Positions 53,719 through 62,860 of a stretch of DNA of 64,000 bases are shown here, piece by piece; the first letter of the stretch is position 1; every line of letters begins with the position of its first letter. The notes below the pieces were generated by a model. That model was not told where the DNA came from, searched no databases, and worked only from the letters and a program-made list of their open reading frames with translations. A program made the position numbers and the translations under genes. The stretch is from Affinundibacterium flavidum (GTDB lineage Bacteria > Pseudomonadota > Gammaproteobacteria > Burkholderiales > Burkholderiaceae_D), in contig NZ_JACOGA010000009.1 in assembly GCF_014284175.1 (NCBI RefSeq), positions 62,001-126,000 on the forward strand. The letters are read 5' to 3'.

Positions 53719-54446
53719 GCCATCCCTCCATTCACGGAAATGACTTGGCGTGTGACATAAGCGGCGTCTTCATGCATCAGAAAGCTGACGACCGCTGCGA
53801 CTTCTTCCGGTTTGCCGACCCGACGCGCTGGTATCAGTTTCATGGCTTCTTCTAAAGGCACTTCACTGATCATATTGGTTTCGATTAATCCTGGTGCAAC
53901 GCAGTTCACTGTGATGGCGCGTTTTGCCAGTTCGATTGCCAAAGCTTTGGTGGCACCGATAATCCCTGCTTTGGCGGCGCTGTAATTCACCTGCCCACGA
54001 TTGCCGATCAAACCGGATACCGAGGCCATCGTCACGATACGCCCTGGTTTGCGGCGCTGTACCAGTGGCATTACCAAGGGATTGAGTACATTGTAAAAAC
54101 CGTCCAGATTGGTTTGCATGACGAGATCCCAATCTTCACCCGACATCGCCGGGAAGGCATTGTCGCGCGCGACGCCCGCATTGCACACTACACCATAGTA
54201 GCAGCCATGTTCTTCTATATCTTGATTCAGTATGGCTGCGGTTTGTTCACGTTGACTGATGTCAAATTGCAGAACGCGCACCTTCCTGCCTAGTTGGATG
54301 ATGTCTTGTGCGACGGCGTCTGCCTGCTGGCGTTCGCTACGACAATGCAGGACTAGGTCGTAACCATCACGTGCTAAGCGCAAGGCAATCGCTTTGCCTA
54401 TGCCACGTGAAGAACCTGTTACGAGTATGCTTAGATTTTTATTCAT
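53715..54446 (-). CDS. 3-oxoacyl-ACP reductase, FabG-like SDR (aryl-polyene; ApeQ position)
   Basis: 243 residues, short-chain dehydrogenase. The NADPH motif is TGSSRGIG, followed by CNAGVARDN, the catalytic Ser-Tyr-Lys in ASVSGLIGNRGQVNYSAAKA, and NCVAPGLIETNM. It reduces the 3-keto group after each condensation. It sits between dehydratase and ketosynthase genes, as in other APE clusters; a 90-bp gap separates it from the dehydratase, the only sizeable gap inside the core set. Confidence 0.93.
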   Translation of the reverse strand: MNKNLSILVTGSSRGIGKAIALRLARDGYDLVLHCRSERQQADAVAQDIIQLGRKVRVLQFDISQREQTAAILNQDIEEHGCYYGVVCNAGVARDNAFPAMSGEDWDLVMQTNLDGFYNVLNPLVMPLVQRRKPGRIVTMASVSGLIGNRGQVNYSAAKAGIIGATKALAIELAKRAITVNCVAPGLIETNMISEVPLEEAMKLIPARRVGKPEEVAAVVSFLMHEDAAYVTRQVISVNGGMA

Positions 54447-54536
54447 AAAAATGTCGTGCTTATTTTTTGGAAAGCCACTTATTTAGGCAAATTATTTGTA
54501 GAGCTATTTTTTACTGACCTGAGGTGTTGCTCAGAA

Positions 54537-55022
54537 TCATATCGGTTTTCCTTGCAGAAAATCCGCAACATTGTTGGGTTGAAACACAGTAATAGTGGCC
54601 GTCGCTAAGGGTGTTTCAGGATGCTTTTTGTCGTGTATCGTGCATTCAAATGCGCCTAACCCATTATCACCTTGTAAGGCGCGGTGAATACGAACATGTA
54701 AAATAGCGCCCAGTGTAAACTGTGCCGCCCGGCTTTCAAAGCGTCGCGTACCAAGCAAGAAGCCCACTTTGACGGCTTCACCTCTGGTATGCGCCAGATA
54801 ACCAGCATGGGCAGCAATTGCTTGCGCCATATACTCAATGCCAACCCAAGCACCGACACCTTGACCATCATAAAACAGGCTGGCTGCGCGGATAGTGACT
54901 TCGGCACACAGATTTTCTTCATCCGCCATGACGACGCTATCTAATAAAACCATAGGATCTTGGTGCGGAACCAGTTTATGAATTGGCGGGTAGTTAACTG
55001 TTTCTTTTTTCATTTCATTCAT
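54537..55022 (-). CDS. Hotdog dehydratase (aryl-polyene; ApeP position)
   Basis: 161 residues of FabA/FabZ-like hotdog fold. The active-site His is in LVPHQDPMVLLD and the acidic residue in VGIEYMAQAIAAHAG. It removes water from the 3-hydroxyacyl-ACP; in characterised systems the ApeP protein works as a heterodimer with a second dehydratase, ApeI, which is not in this window. The gene overlaps the preceding ketosynthase by 8 nt through AATGAATGA. An alternative ATG lies three codons on. Confidence 0.88.
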   Translation of the reverse strand: MNEMKKETVNYPPIHKLVPHQDPMVLLDSVVMADEENLCAEVTIRAASLFYDGQGVGAWVGIEYMAQAIAAHAGYLAHTRGEAVKVGFLLGTRRFESRAAQFTLGAILHVRIHRALQGDNGLGAFECTIHDKKHPETPLATATITVFQPNNVADFLQGKPI

Positions 55023-56217
55023 TGCCCACCCTTCCTAATATCAGACTGGCATTTGAACCGCCAAAGGCAAAGGAATTACTGAGCGCATAACGTAGCGGTC
55101 TGCCAAGCTTGCTCTGGCTTTGACATAAATTAAGCGTCGGCAACTCGGGATCAGGTATGCCATCCCATAAATGCGCGGGTACTTGTCCCTCAGGATTGTC
55201 GTCTTGCATACTGATCCAGCACAATGCCGCTTCAATTGCCGCTGCTGCACCCAGAGTGTGACCAGTGAAGCCTTTGGTGGAGCTGACCAAAACTTGCTCA
55301 CCAAATAGTGCATGAATTACGCGGGATTCCATCGCATCATTTTGCACGGTTGCCGTGCCATGCATATTGATATAGTCGATGTCTGAGGTTTGAATTTCTG
55401 CACGAGTCAGCGCTTGTTGTATCGCTAAAATAGCGCCAGCACCTGTCGGATCAGGGGCTGACATATGATGGCCGTCCGAAGATTCTCCCCAGCCTAGTAA
55501 AGCAACGGTAGAAGGTTCTTTGGACATTAAGAACAAAGCCGCACCTTCACCAATATTGATGCCATCGCGATGTAGACTCATAGGTCGACATTGTTGTTTG
55601 CTCACGGATTCCAATGCAGAAAAACCGGCGACCGTGAACGCGCACAGGCTATCTACGCCGCCGGTGATCACGGCATCGCATGCACCCATTTTAATTAATC
55701 TGGCGGCGCTCGCCATGGCTTTGGCACTGGACGAACAAGCGCTGGAATGCACATATGCGGGACCACTCGTTTGCAATTCAGTGGCAAGAAAATCAGCAAC
55801 TGAACCCATTTCTTGCTGTGCATAGTGAAAATCGGGTGGCAATACGCCATGTTCTTCGTGGTAGCGTAAAGCTTGTTCAGTGCCGCTAATACCTGAGGTA
55901 CTTGTACCCAGCACAATACCAATGCGATCCGCGCCGTATTTTTGTATTGCGCCCTCTATCTCTGGGCGAATTTGCTGTAATGCTGCTAGCGCTAGTTGAT
56001 TATTACGACTACCGAATTTCAATTGTAAGTGAGGTGGCAGATGATTGATATCAGGTAGCTTAGATGTGACTGCGCCGAGTGGCAACATGCTGCCGCTTGA
56101 CCATGCATCCGTCATGTGTATGCCACTACTGGCTTGTTGGAGCAAACGTTGCTTGACCGCGTCTAGCTGGTCGCCCAGTGCGCAGATAATGCCGCATGCA
56201 TTGAGAAAAAATGTCAT
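55015..56217 (-). CDS. Beta-ketoacyl-ACP synthase (aryl-polyene; ApeO position)
   Basis: 400 residues with complete triad Cys161 (SSACSSSAKA), His286 (NMHGTATV) and His320 (FTGHTLGA). Because all three residues are present this is a ketosynthase and not the chain-length factor. In the characterised Xenorhabdus system the corresponding enzyme pairs with a separate chain-length factor (ApeC), which is not in view here. It follows the DUF3261 lipoprotein gene by 7 bp and overlaps the dehydratase gene. Confidence 0.9.
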   Translation of the reverse strand: MTFFLNACGIICALGDQLDAVKQRLLQQASSGIHMTDAWSSGSMLPLGAVTSKLPDINHLPPHLQLKFGSRNNQLALAALQQIRPEIEGAIQKYGADRIGIVLGTSTSGISGTEQALRYHEEHGVLPPDFHYAQQEMGSVADFLATELQTSGPAYVHSSACSSSAKAMASAARLIKMGACDAVITGGVDSLCAFTVAGFSALESVSKQQCRPMSLHRDGINIGEGAALFLMSKEPSTVALLGWGESSDGHHMSAPDPTGAGAILAIQQALTRAEIQTSDIDYINMHGTATVQNDAMESRVIHALFGEQVLVSSTKGFTGHTLGAAAAIEAALCWISMQDDNPEGQVPAHLWDGIPDPELPTLNLCQSQSKLGRPLRYALSNSFAFGGSNASLILGRVGNE

Positions 56218-56224
56218 AGGTTTT

Positions 56225-56809
56225 TTATTCTTTGGCTGTCTGTATGGTCAAGCGATATTTGTAATGTAGATTATCTAAAGTCACGGTGCCTGCCCAGCGT
56301 TCTTCATCGCTATAATGAATCTTGGCGATGACGGTATCGTTCTCATACAGCACACGATCACGGCCAATTTCGGTGATGCGCCATGATGGGGGTAAATGTT
56401 GTGCGATGACTTCAACTGGCCACAGGGTTAACTGAATATCTTCCAGCACATCTTCGGCACGAACTTGCTGTGGCAACATGAAGTGGCGCCAGGTTTTGAT
56501 TTCTTTACCGTCGAAATGCACAGTCAAAACGCGTTGTCCAAATGCCAGGCCCACTAATTCCAAGCGCTCTTTATCAATTTCTAATGCTGCATCAAGATCG
56601 TCCGTTTTATTTTCACGTTCTACTTTTAAGTGCTGCTGAATACTGATACTCGCGCCCAAAGTTGCTGGTGCTAGTTTTAGATTAAGACGTTTCGCCGTAG
56701 GCGGCGGTGCTTCGCTGCATGCACTCAACATTACTAATATGCCGACGCTGATTGCAAGACGTTTGAAATGCTTGAAGGCCATAATTGTCCGTGTCGGATT
56801 AGCTTGCAT
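56225..56809 (-). CDS. DUF3261-type lipoprotein of the aryl-polyene cluster
   Basis: 194 residues from ATG 56809, behind GGAGAG and overlapping the MMPL gene stop; an ATG at 56782 and an upstream extension inside the MMPL gene are alternatives. The lipoprotein signal ends in LSAC. The mature part (KLAPATLGASISIQQHLKVE, LTVHFDGKEIKTWRHFMLP, GRDRVLYENDTVIAKIHYSD) is the DUF3261 family, a constant member of APE clusters and thought to help place the pigment lipid in the outer membrane. Its molecular role is unknown. Confidence 0.87.
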   Translation of the reverse strand: MQANPTRTIMAFKHFKRLAISVGILVMLSACSEAPPPTAKRLNLKLAPATLGASISIQQHLKVERENKTDDLDAALEIDKERLELVGLAFGQRVLTVHFDGKEIKTWRHFMLPQQVRAEDVLEDIQLTLWPVEVIAQHLPPSWRITEIGRDRVLYENDTVIAKIHYSDEERWAGTVTLDNLHYKYRLTIQTAKE

Positions 56810-59246
56810 CTGTCTCTCCATTAGTGGTAGAGGTTTGCGCCGTATTTTTATTGTGAATGAAAAAAGGCACAATAAACCAAACCAAAGCCGTGCCAATTAA
56901 CATCGTTAATCCGAAGGCACGCAAAGCGGGCGTATTACTCAGGGCAAGTAAGCCAAATGAAAGTATGGTGCTGGCGGCGGATAAGCCAGTTGCCAACCAC
57001 GCTAAGTTTCTGGATTGTGTTGCTGCCTCTTCAGTGGTTTGGCGGTTTTGTTCTTGCATAAAAATGCCGTAATCTACCCCTATACCTAGCAGCAACATTA
57101 AGGCCAAGATATGAAATAACTGTAATGCCTGAGCGCTGATACCCAGTAGTGCCAATGTAAAAATACTCGCCAGTGCGGCCGGCGCCAGTGTGCGCCAGGT
57201 GTCCTTGCGATAACGGTGGAACATCAGGCCGAAAACGAGCAAATAGGCGCCGATTAATACCCAGCCCATATTCTGACGATAGCGTCCAAGCACAGAAGAA
57301 ATTTCGGCAATCTTATCAACCCATTGCACGCCTTCTACGCCCATAGCAAGTTGACTTAACTTGCTAATTTCGCTGTACTTCAAGCCCTTGATCGCGACGA
57401 TGCTGGCGTAATGATTGTCTAGTTTGCCCAGCCATAAATGGCGCGTGGCCTGACTTGCCGTGCTTAAGAAAAAATTCTCTACGGTCAGTGTCTGGTTTGA
57501 CTTTAATAGATGTTGTCGTATGTTCGCTTGCCACGCTGCATCTTCTTCGATTTTGTCAGCAATTAATTTCAACGGGCCATCTTTGCTTAAAAGCTTGTCT
57601 TCTATCAGTGCGCGATTGTCGGCTTGGGTTTTAAGTGAAGGCACCCAATTGGAAATCGCCTGATAACCACTCAGTACTTGTTGCCCTATCAGCGGATCCA
57701 AAGCACGTTTTAAATTCTCTTCACGTTGCAAAACAACTTCCGCCGATTCTCCACGTACTAAAAAATATTGTACCGGTGTTGGCGCATCTAATAATTTGCC
57801 AAACTTCATTTGATCGCTGACCAGATGTTTGGGGGGCGTTTGTAGCGATCGAATGTCATCATTGGTGCTGAGACGTGATAAACCATAGACACTGACAAGG
57901 CTAATTAATAATGCGACGATCCAGAGACTACGTGACTTCTGCGGCAGCTTGAAAAGGCTTAAGAGCTGATTGTAGCGCTCAACCAGTTTGCCACTTTTCA
58001 GTGAGTTCGCATGCACCAATTGTGGAAACCAGCAAACCACGGTGAACCAGGCAAAGATCAGACCTACCGCGGAAAATACTGCCATGTGGCGTAAGCCTGG
58101 AAATGGCGTCAATGCCAATCCAAGATAGCCAATAATTGCGCACAGCAAAGTGAGCAAGAGACCAGGAATTAACTGCCCGAGCAAAGTTCGGGAATCGACT
58201 TTTGAGGTTCCTAAACGATGACATAGAAAATAAATACCATAGTCCTGCGCAATACCAATCAGGCTGGCACCAAATACTAACGTCAGTAAATGGATGCGAT
58301 CAAATAGTAAAACGCATACCGATAAAGCCCCTAAGAAACCAACGCCGATTGACAGTAATATCAGGCCGATAGGTTTCAAGGAATGAAAGCTGATCCACAT
58401 CAATACGATGATGCCAATCAAGGAGCCTAAGCCTATGGTTGACACCTCTTGATTTGCTTGTTGTCCTGCGGCGGCGGCATGTAGCACGACGCCAGTACTG
58501 ATGATCTCGATTTTGTTGTTGGGATTTTGTGATGCGCTGGCACGTGCTGCCGCCGCTGCCTGTTCTAGTAGCGGAATAACTTTTTCTTGCGCGGTTAACG
58601 AAAATGCGGGCGGCACTAGAGTAATAGGTAGCAGGATGTATTGCTGTTTGGCGTCTGCCACGAATAGATGGCCGTCACGTGGACGCACCGGCGTTTCTTG
58701 TGCTCGCTCTTGTACCCAGATGTCGAAAGTGCCAAAAGGATCGTCTTGAAATGCACCGAGTTTAGGGCCAGAGAATGCACTATACAATTTGTTTAATGCA
58801 GTATTTGCCCATGCCTCGGATGTACCTGTTTTAAGCTGATTTTGTTGTTGTACCGTGAGTAAGGCGAGGCGATTTTTTTGGAATGGTGCCAGCCAATCGC
58901 TTTGGGTTTTTTCACTTAAGCTGGTGATGTCAAATAAGTCTTTGTGCGTGGAGAGAACTTGGGTGTAGGCGTTTGCGGCTTTCTTTGTATCTTCCCAATC
59001 TTCCGCACCAATCAAAACGATGACACGCTGCTGCGCGGCATCGACCATGTGCGTGAACGATTGCCGCAATACCGGGTCACGTTCCTGTACGGGCAAAAGA
59101 GCCAGAATATCGGTATCTGGCGTGATGCGTTTACCCAGCCACAGATAGCTATTGTGAGCCACTAGTAAAGCAACCACCAATGCCCAGATGGCGAACCAGG
59201 CCCAACCCTGGCTTTTCGTCGAAGTATGTAAATTCAGGCGTTTCAA
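56799..59246 (-). CDS. MMPL-family (RND) exporter of aryl-polyene lipid
   Basis: 815 residues; the only available start is a TTG at 59246 that overlaps the preceding stop (TTGA). Twelve membrane helices in two blocks of six, each preceded by a large periplasmic loop; typical segments are GIAQDYGIYFLCHRLGTSK and LGIGVDYGIFMQEQNRQTTE with the intramembrane Asp-Tyr pairs of the MMPL family. It probably moves the polyene-lipid across the inner membrane using the proton gradient, handing over to the LolA-like protein encoded next to it. Confidence 0.92.
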   Translation of the reverse strand: MKRLNLHTSTKSQGWAWFAIWALVVALLVAHNSYLWLGKRITPDTDILALLPVQERDPVLRQSFTHMVDAAQQRVIVLIGAEDWEDTKKAANAYTQVLSTHKDLFDITSLSEKTQSDWLAPFQKNRLALLTVQQQNQLKTGTSEAWANTALNKLYSAFSGPKLGAFQDDPFGTFDIWVQERAQETPVRPRDGHLFVADAKQQYILLPITLVPPAFSLTAQEKVIPLLEQAAAAARASASQNPNNKIEIISTGVVLHAAAAGQQANQEVSTIGLGSLIGIIVLMWISFHSLKPIGLILLSIGVGFLGALSVCVLLFDRIHLLTLVFGASLIGIAQDYGIYFLCHRLGTSKVDSRTLLGQLIPGLLLTLLCAIIGYLGLALTPFPGLRHMAVFSAVGLIFAWFTVVCWFPQLVHANSLKSGKLVERYNQLLSLFKLPQKSRSLWIVALLISLVSVYGLSRLSTNDDIRSLQTPPKHLVSDQMKFGKLLDAPTPVQYFLVRGESAEVVLQREENLKRALDPLIGQQVLSGYQAISNWVPSLKTQADNRALIEDKLLSKDGPLKLIADKIEEDAAWQANIRQHLLKSNQTLTVENFFLSTASQATRHLWLGKLDNHYASIVAIKGLKYSEISKLSQLAMGVEGVQWVDKIAEISSVLGRYRQNMGWVLIGAYLLVFGLMFHRYRKDTWRTLAPAALASIFTLALLGISAQALQLFHILALMLLLGIGVDYGIFMQEQNRQTTEEAATQSRNLAWLATGLSAASTILSFGLLALSNTPALRAFGLTMLIGTALVWFIVPFFIHNKNTAQTSTTNGETDAS

Positions 59247-59872
59247 AATAAAGCAGCCTCTTCCGCGGTGATGGCACTTTCACCGGTTTTGATCTCAGAA
59301 AAAACGATGCTGGTGCGATCACCGCTAGCTTCGTTCATTTGTATATTTTTGACGTAGATACCACCGTCCAGTGCGATCACGCCTATGGCCTTAGCTAAAG
59401 CAGCTTCGCGGGCCTTGAGATTGACTTTCCAACTCGTTGCGTCAGCACTGCCGTCAACTTCAAACAAAGATTCGAGTTGGCTTAAATCGCCAGACAAGAG
59501 GGAGAACAAGACACTGTTAATCATGCGCACGACGGGCTCTTGCTTAGCATCTAAACGCATCGCCACGCGTTCACCTTGAAAATGGACGATCTCGTCACGC
59601 GTTAAGCGTAAGGTATTGGGAAACGGTTGCAAGGTGCGCCACAAAACGCCTTTACCCGCCAGTACACAAAAGCGCCCATTCGATAGCAGCGGTTTTTTCA
59701 TACCCACCAAATGCTTAGTTTGATCGAAACGACCACAAAGAACTTTTGGCTTTGCCAGCATATTTTGAATCGCCGGTACAGGGTTTGCAGCTAAGGCTTG
59801 ATGGCTGAAAAAACTAGACAGCAGTATCAAATTCAGGCAGAAGATTTTAGTTTCTATTTTAATTTTTAGCAT
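59243..59872 (-). CDS. LolA-like outer-membrane carrier protein
   Basis: 209 residues with a signal peptide (ending QALAA). The half-barrel LolA/LolB-like fold is suggested by LCGRFDQTKHLVGMKKPLLS, GRFCVLAGKGVLWRTLQPFP and ALDGGIYVKNIQMNEASGDR. Such proteins occur in every APE operon beside the MMPL exporter and are expected to carry the hydrophobic pigment lipid across the periplasm. Its ends overlap both neighbours by a few bases, so the three genes are translationally coupled. Confidence 0.88.
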   Translation of the reverse strand: MLKIKIETKIFCLNLILLSSFFSHQALAANPVPAIQNMLAKPKVLCGRFDQTKHLVGMKKPLLSNGRFCVLAGKGVLWRTLQPFPNTLRLTRDEIVHFQGERVAMRLDAKQEPVVRMINSVLFSLLSGDLSQLESLFEVDGSADATSWKVNLKAREAALAKAIGVIALDGGIYVKNIQMNEASGDRTSIVFSEIKTGESAITAEEAALF

Positions 59873-60312
59873 GCTGAAATTCCTAATTTTTCAAACAAAA
59901 TCGGAGGGGAAACAAAGCACATTTCGCCTTTATGTATGTCTACCGCGACTTGCGTGGTGCTGGCGCGTGTTAGCCTTTGTCCGCTGCTGGCATCGCTGAT
60001 CAGATAATTAATCACTAAGCGGTTTTCCCATTCGACAATCTCGGCGCGTAATTTCAGTTTTTGTCCAAAACTAGCAGAAGCAACGTAACGCAATTGCATG
60101 TCGATGACAGGCCAGGCATAACCCGATGCTCTCATCTGTTCGTAGTTGTAATTGATCTTATCGAGCAGCGCGCATCGCACGATTTCCAGATACTTCACAT
60201 AATTACCATGCCAGACAATTTGCATAGGGTCGAGATCAAAGAACTGTACTTGCAGTTCTGTTTCTGCGAACCATTTGCTGGTCTGCTTATTTTTACGGAT
60301 GATTTTAGACAT
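59866..60312 (-). CDS. 4HBT-type acyl-CoA/ACP thioesterase of the aryl-polyene cluster
   Basis: 148 residues with the 4-hydroxybenzoyl-CoA thioesterase signature DLDPMQIVWHGNYVKYLE, in which the Asp usually acts as catalytic residue. It likely releases the polyene acid or clears mis-primed chains. It is encoded 17 bp after the ammonia-lyase gene and overlaps the LolA-like gene by 7 nt. Confidence 0.9.
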   Translation of the reverse strand: MSKIIRKNKQTSKWFAETELQVQFFDLDPMQIVWHGNYVKYLEIVRCALLDKINYNYEQMRASGYAWPVIDMQLRYVASASFGQKLKLRAEIVEWENRLVINYLISDASSGQRLTRASTTQVAVDIHKGEMCFVSPPILFEKLGISAC

Positions 60313-60329
60313 AAGGTTTGAAAACCAGT

Positions 60330-61886
60330 TTACACATACAGTTGCCAGTTTTGCGACCGCATACTTTCCAGTAATTCGCGCAACTCTGGGTCTAAACGAC
60401 GATCTTCTTGTATCGGTGCAATTTGTGTTTCCAGCGCTTGCATCATCTGGGTAACCGATGGCGATAGTGTTAGCTCAGGATTGCTTTGCTGGCGCAACCA
60501 AACACCTTGCCTCACTGTAATGAGTAAAGCGGCTGCCACCTGTTCTGTCAATTCAAGCACGCGCAGGCAATCACGGGCCGCAATCGTACCCATGCTGACT
60601 TTGTCTTGATTATGGCATTCAGTTGAACGCGAAAAGACCGAAGCTGGCATGGTGAGTTTTAGTGCTTCGGCAGTCCAGGCCGATGCGCTGATTTGCAAGG
60701 CTTTCAAACCGTGGTTAATCGCCGCACGTGGACCTTGCATACCAGATAAATTGGCGGGTAAACCATGGTTGTAACGGCTATCGACCATCAATGCCATTTG
60801 ACGATCCAACAAATCCGCCAGATTGGCCACCGCATTTTTCATGCTGTCCATCGCGAAAGCGATATGGCCGCCATAGAAATGTCCGCCATGTAAGACGCGT
60901 TCATTGTCGGCATCAATAATCGGATTGTCGTTAGCGCTGTTTAATTCGTTTTCAATCGCCTGGCGGAAGAAGGGCAGGGCATCAGCTAGTACGCCGATCA
61001 CATGCGGTGCGCAACGTATAGAGTAACGATCTTGCAGGCGCTTGCCATTGCGTTCCGCTTCACCCGCAGGTAAGTCTTGACGCAGCCAAGCCGCGATGTT
61101 TTGCATACCAGCGTGTGGTTTCACTGAAAACAGGGTTTCATCGAAATGGTGAGCATTACCGTCTAAAGTAATTGAGGCCATTGCCGTGATGCGGGTAGTC
61201 AATTGGGTCAAATACGCCGCTCTATCGTACGCCAAGCAGGCAAGCGCAGTCATGACTGCTGTGCCATTCATAATGGCCAAGCCTTCTTTAGGGCGCAGGC
61301 GTAAAGGCTGCATGCCAGCTTCCTGCAATGCTTGTGCCGCCGTAATTTGTACGCCATCGCGCATCACTTCGCGTTCGCCGCAAAGGACTGCTGCTAAGTA
61401 AGATAGCGGCGTTAAATCGCCGCTGGCGCCGACCGAGCCTTCAGATGGAATTAGTGGTAATAAGTCAGCATCGAGCAGGCCGGCGATTTGCTCTAATAAC
61501 TCTATGCTGACACCAGAGAAGCCTTTGGATAAGGAGGCAAGACGCGTCGCGAGTACCGCGCGGGTTTGCTCTGCATCCAGATATTGACCGAGACCGCAGC
61601 CATGATAGGTGTACAAATGATGAGGCAATTCAGCGACTAAATCGGCGGGAACATTGACGGTGCAAGAATCGCCGTAACCCGTTGTCACGCCATAAATCGT
61701 GCCATCTTCGCGTAGCAAGCGATCTAAAAAATCAGCGCCACGGGTAATCGCCGCACGAAACTCGGGCGCGGTCGATAATTTTGCCTGCGCCTTGGTTTGC
61801 GCCAGCGCGACGATATCTTCTATCGTTAAACGGGAGCGATCAAATTGAACCACAGGTTGGGAGGAATTGAGGTCAGCGGGATGCAT
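60330..61886 (-). CDS. MIO-type aromatic amino acid ammonia-lyase (HAL/TAL family), starter unit supply
   Basis: 518 residues from ATG 61886, which overlaps the acyltransferase gene by 14 nt. The self-forming MIO prosthetic group is Ala154-Ser155-Gly156 (GSVGASGDLTP), and the catalytic Tyr is in IYGVTTGYG (Tyr65). The substrate switch aligns with His90-Leu91 in ELPHHLYTYHG; tyrosine lyases have His-Leu there, phenylalanine lyases Phe-Leu and histidase Ser-His. A tyrosine lyase giving 4-coumarate as aryl starter is therefore more likely than histidase, although automated annotation would call it HutH. The loop before this motif is four residues shorter than in Rhodobacter TAL. Confidence 0.9.
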   Translation of the reverse strand: MHPADLNSSQPVVQFDRSRLTIEDIVALAQTKAQAKLSTAPEFRAAITRGADFLDRLLREDGTIYGVTTGYGDSCTVNVPADLVAELPHHLYTYHGCGLGQYLDAEQTRAVLATRLASLSKGFSGVSIELLEQIAGLLDADLLPLIPSEGSVGASGDLTPLSYLAAVLCGEREVMRDGVQITAAQALQEAGMQPLRLRPKEGLAIMNGTAVMTALACLAYDRAAYLTQLTTRITAMASITLDGNAHHFDETLFSVKPHAGMQNIAAWLRQDLPAGEAERNGKRLQDRYSIRCAPHVIGVLADALPFFRQAIENELNSANDNPIIDADNERVLHGGHFYGGHIAFAMDSMKNAVANLADLLDRQMALMVDSRYNHGLPANLSGMQGPRAAINHGLKALQISASAWTAEALKLTMPASVFSRSTECHNQDKVSMGTIAARDCLRVLELTEQVAAALLITVRQGVWLRQQSNPELTLSPSVTQMMQALETQIAPIQEDRRLDPELRELLESMRSQNWQLYV

Positions 61887-62856
61887 CAGAAATGTCCAAT
61901 TGGGAAGCGGCATTGCTGGTACTGTCACCAGCCCGATGCCAAAAATCATAAAAATTAAACCATTGTAGCGGTGCACGTTCGCAAAAAGCGCCTAAGCGCT
62001 CAGCGTACTGGCTCGCCAGTGTTTGAAATGCGTGTTCTCGTTCTGAGCGTTTGGGGTTGACCGATTCGCAGAGTAATTCGAAGTGCACTTGTGGCACACC
62101 ACTAACGGGTAAGGAGAACAAAAGATAGACAGGGCAGCGCAATAAACTAGCCAGAACATATGGACCGATGGGGAACGCGGCTGGCTTCCCTAGAAAATTG
62201 GCGATAGTCACGCGCGGATTGGGCGATACAGGTACACGATCACCAGCAATCACCACAAAACCGCCTTGCGCGACTCTTTCCGCTAGTAGGATCGCGGTAG
62301 CTGGTGTCATGTCGGTCACTTGCAATAAATCGAGCTGGCTGTCTGGATTAAGCTTTGCCATCATGCGATTGAAACTTTGTGCATGTTTGGTATGCACTAA
62401 GATAGTCAGCTTGACTTCAGGAAAGCGACGCGACAAGACGCGACACATATCAATATTGCCCAAGTGAGAGCAGACTAATACAGCACCTTTCTTCTCGACT
62501 ACTTGTCGATGTAAAGACTCCTGTCCATAGTATTCGACTTGATCAACTTTGAACAAACCGCCCCATAACAGCATCTTGTCGAGTATGGTTTCGGCAAAGG
62601 CCGCGAAGTGGTGGATCACGCCGAGTAAGCTGGTGGATGTTTGCAATGATGCATGCGCGTTGAGTTGTTGCAAGTAGGCTTGCGACGCATTTCGCGCTTT
62701 TTTTTGCGTCAGTACATACCAGCACAACACCGGATACAAAACGATGCGGAAAGGCCATCGCCCGAGCAGACGGTAGATCCAAAAGAGCAAACGCATGCCA
62801 GCCACAAAACTGACTTCATTCAAACTGGCCCAATGCATTTTCTTTGATTCTTGCAT
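61873..62856 (-). CDS. LpxL/HtrB-like lysophospholipid acyltransferase
   Basis: 327 residues with an N-terminal membrane helix (FWIYRLLGRWPFRIVLYPVL). The acyltransferase HxxxxD motif is SHLGNID (residues about 125-131), followed by VVIAGDRVPV and PIGPYVLASLL. It probably attaches an acyl group to the glycolipid that carries the aryl polyene. In many APE clusters this domain is fused to the glycosyltransferase; here the two are separate genes 4 bp apart. Confidence 0.9.
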   Translation of the reverse strand: MQESKKMHWASLNEVSFVAGMRLLFWIYRLLGRWPFRIVLYPVLCWYVLTQKKARNASQAYLQQLNAHASLQTSTSLLGVIHHFAAFAETILDKMLLWGGLFKVDQVEYYGQESLHRQVVEKKGAVLVCSHLGNIDMCRVLSRRFPEVKLTILVHTKHAQSFNRMMAKLNPDSQLDLLQVTDMTPATAILLAERVAQGGFVVIAGDRVPVSPNPRVTIANFLGKPAAFPIGPYVLASLLRCPVYLLFSLPVSGVPQVHFELLCESVNPKRSEREHAFQTLASQYAERLGAFCERAPLQWFNFYDFWHRAGDSTSNAASQLDISDASR

Positions 62857-62860
62857 GATG

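Noticed and set aside
60330..61886. Assignment as HutH of histidine degradation
   Set aside because: There are no hutU/hutI/hutG neighbours, the gene overlaps aryl-polyene genes, and the selectivity pair is tyrosine-like.
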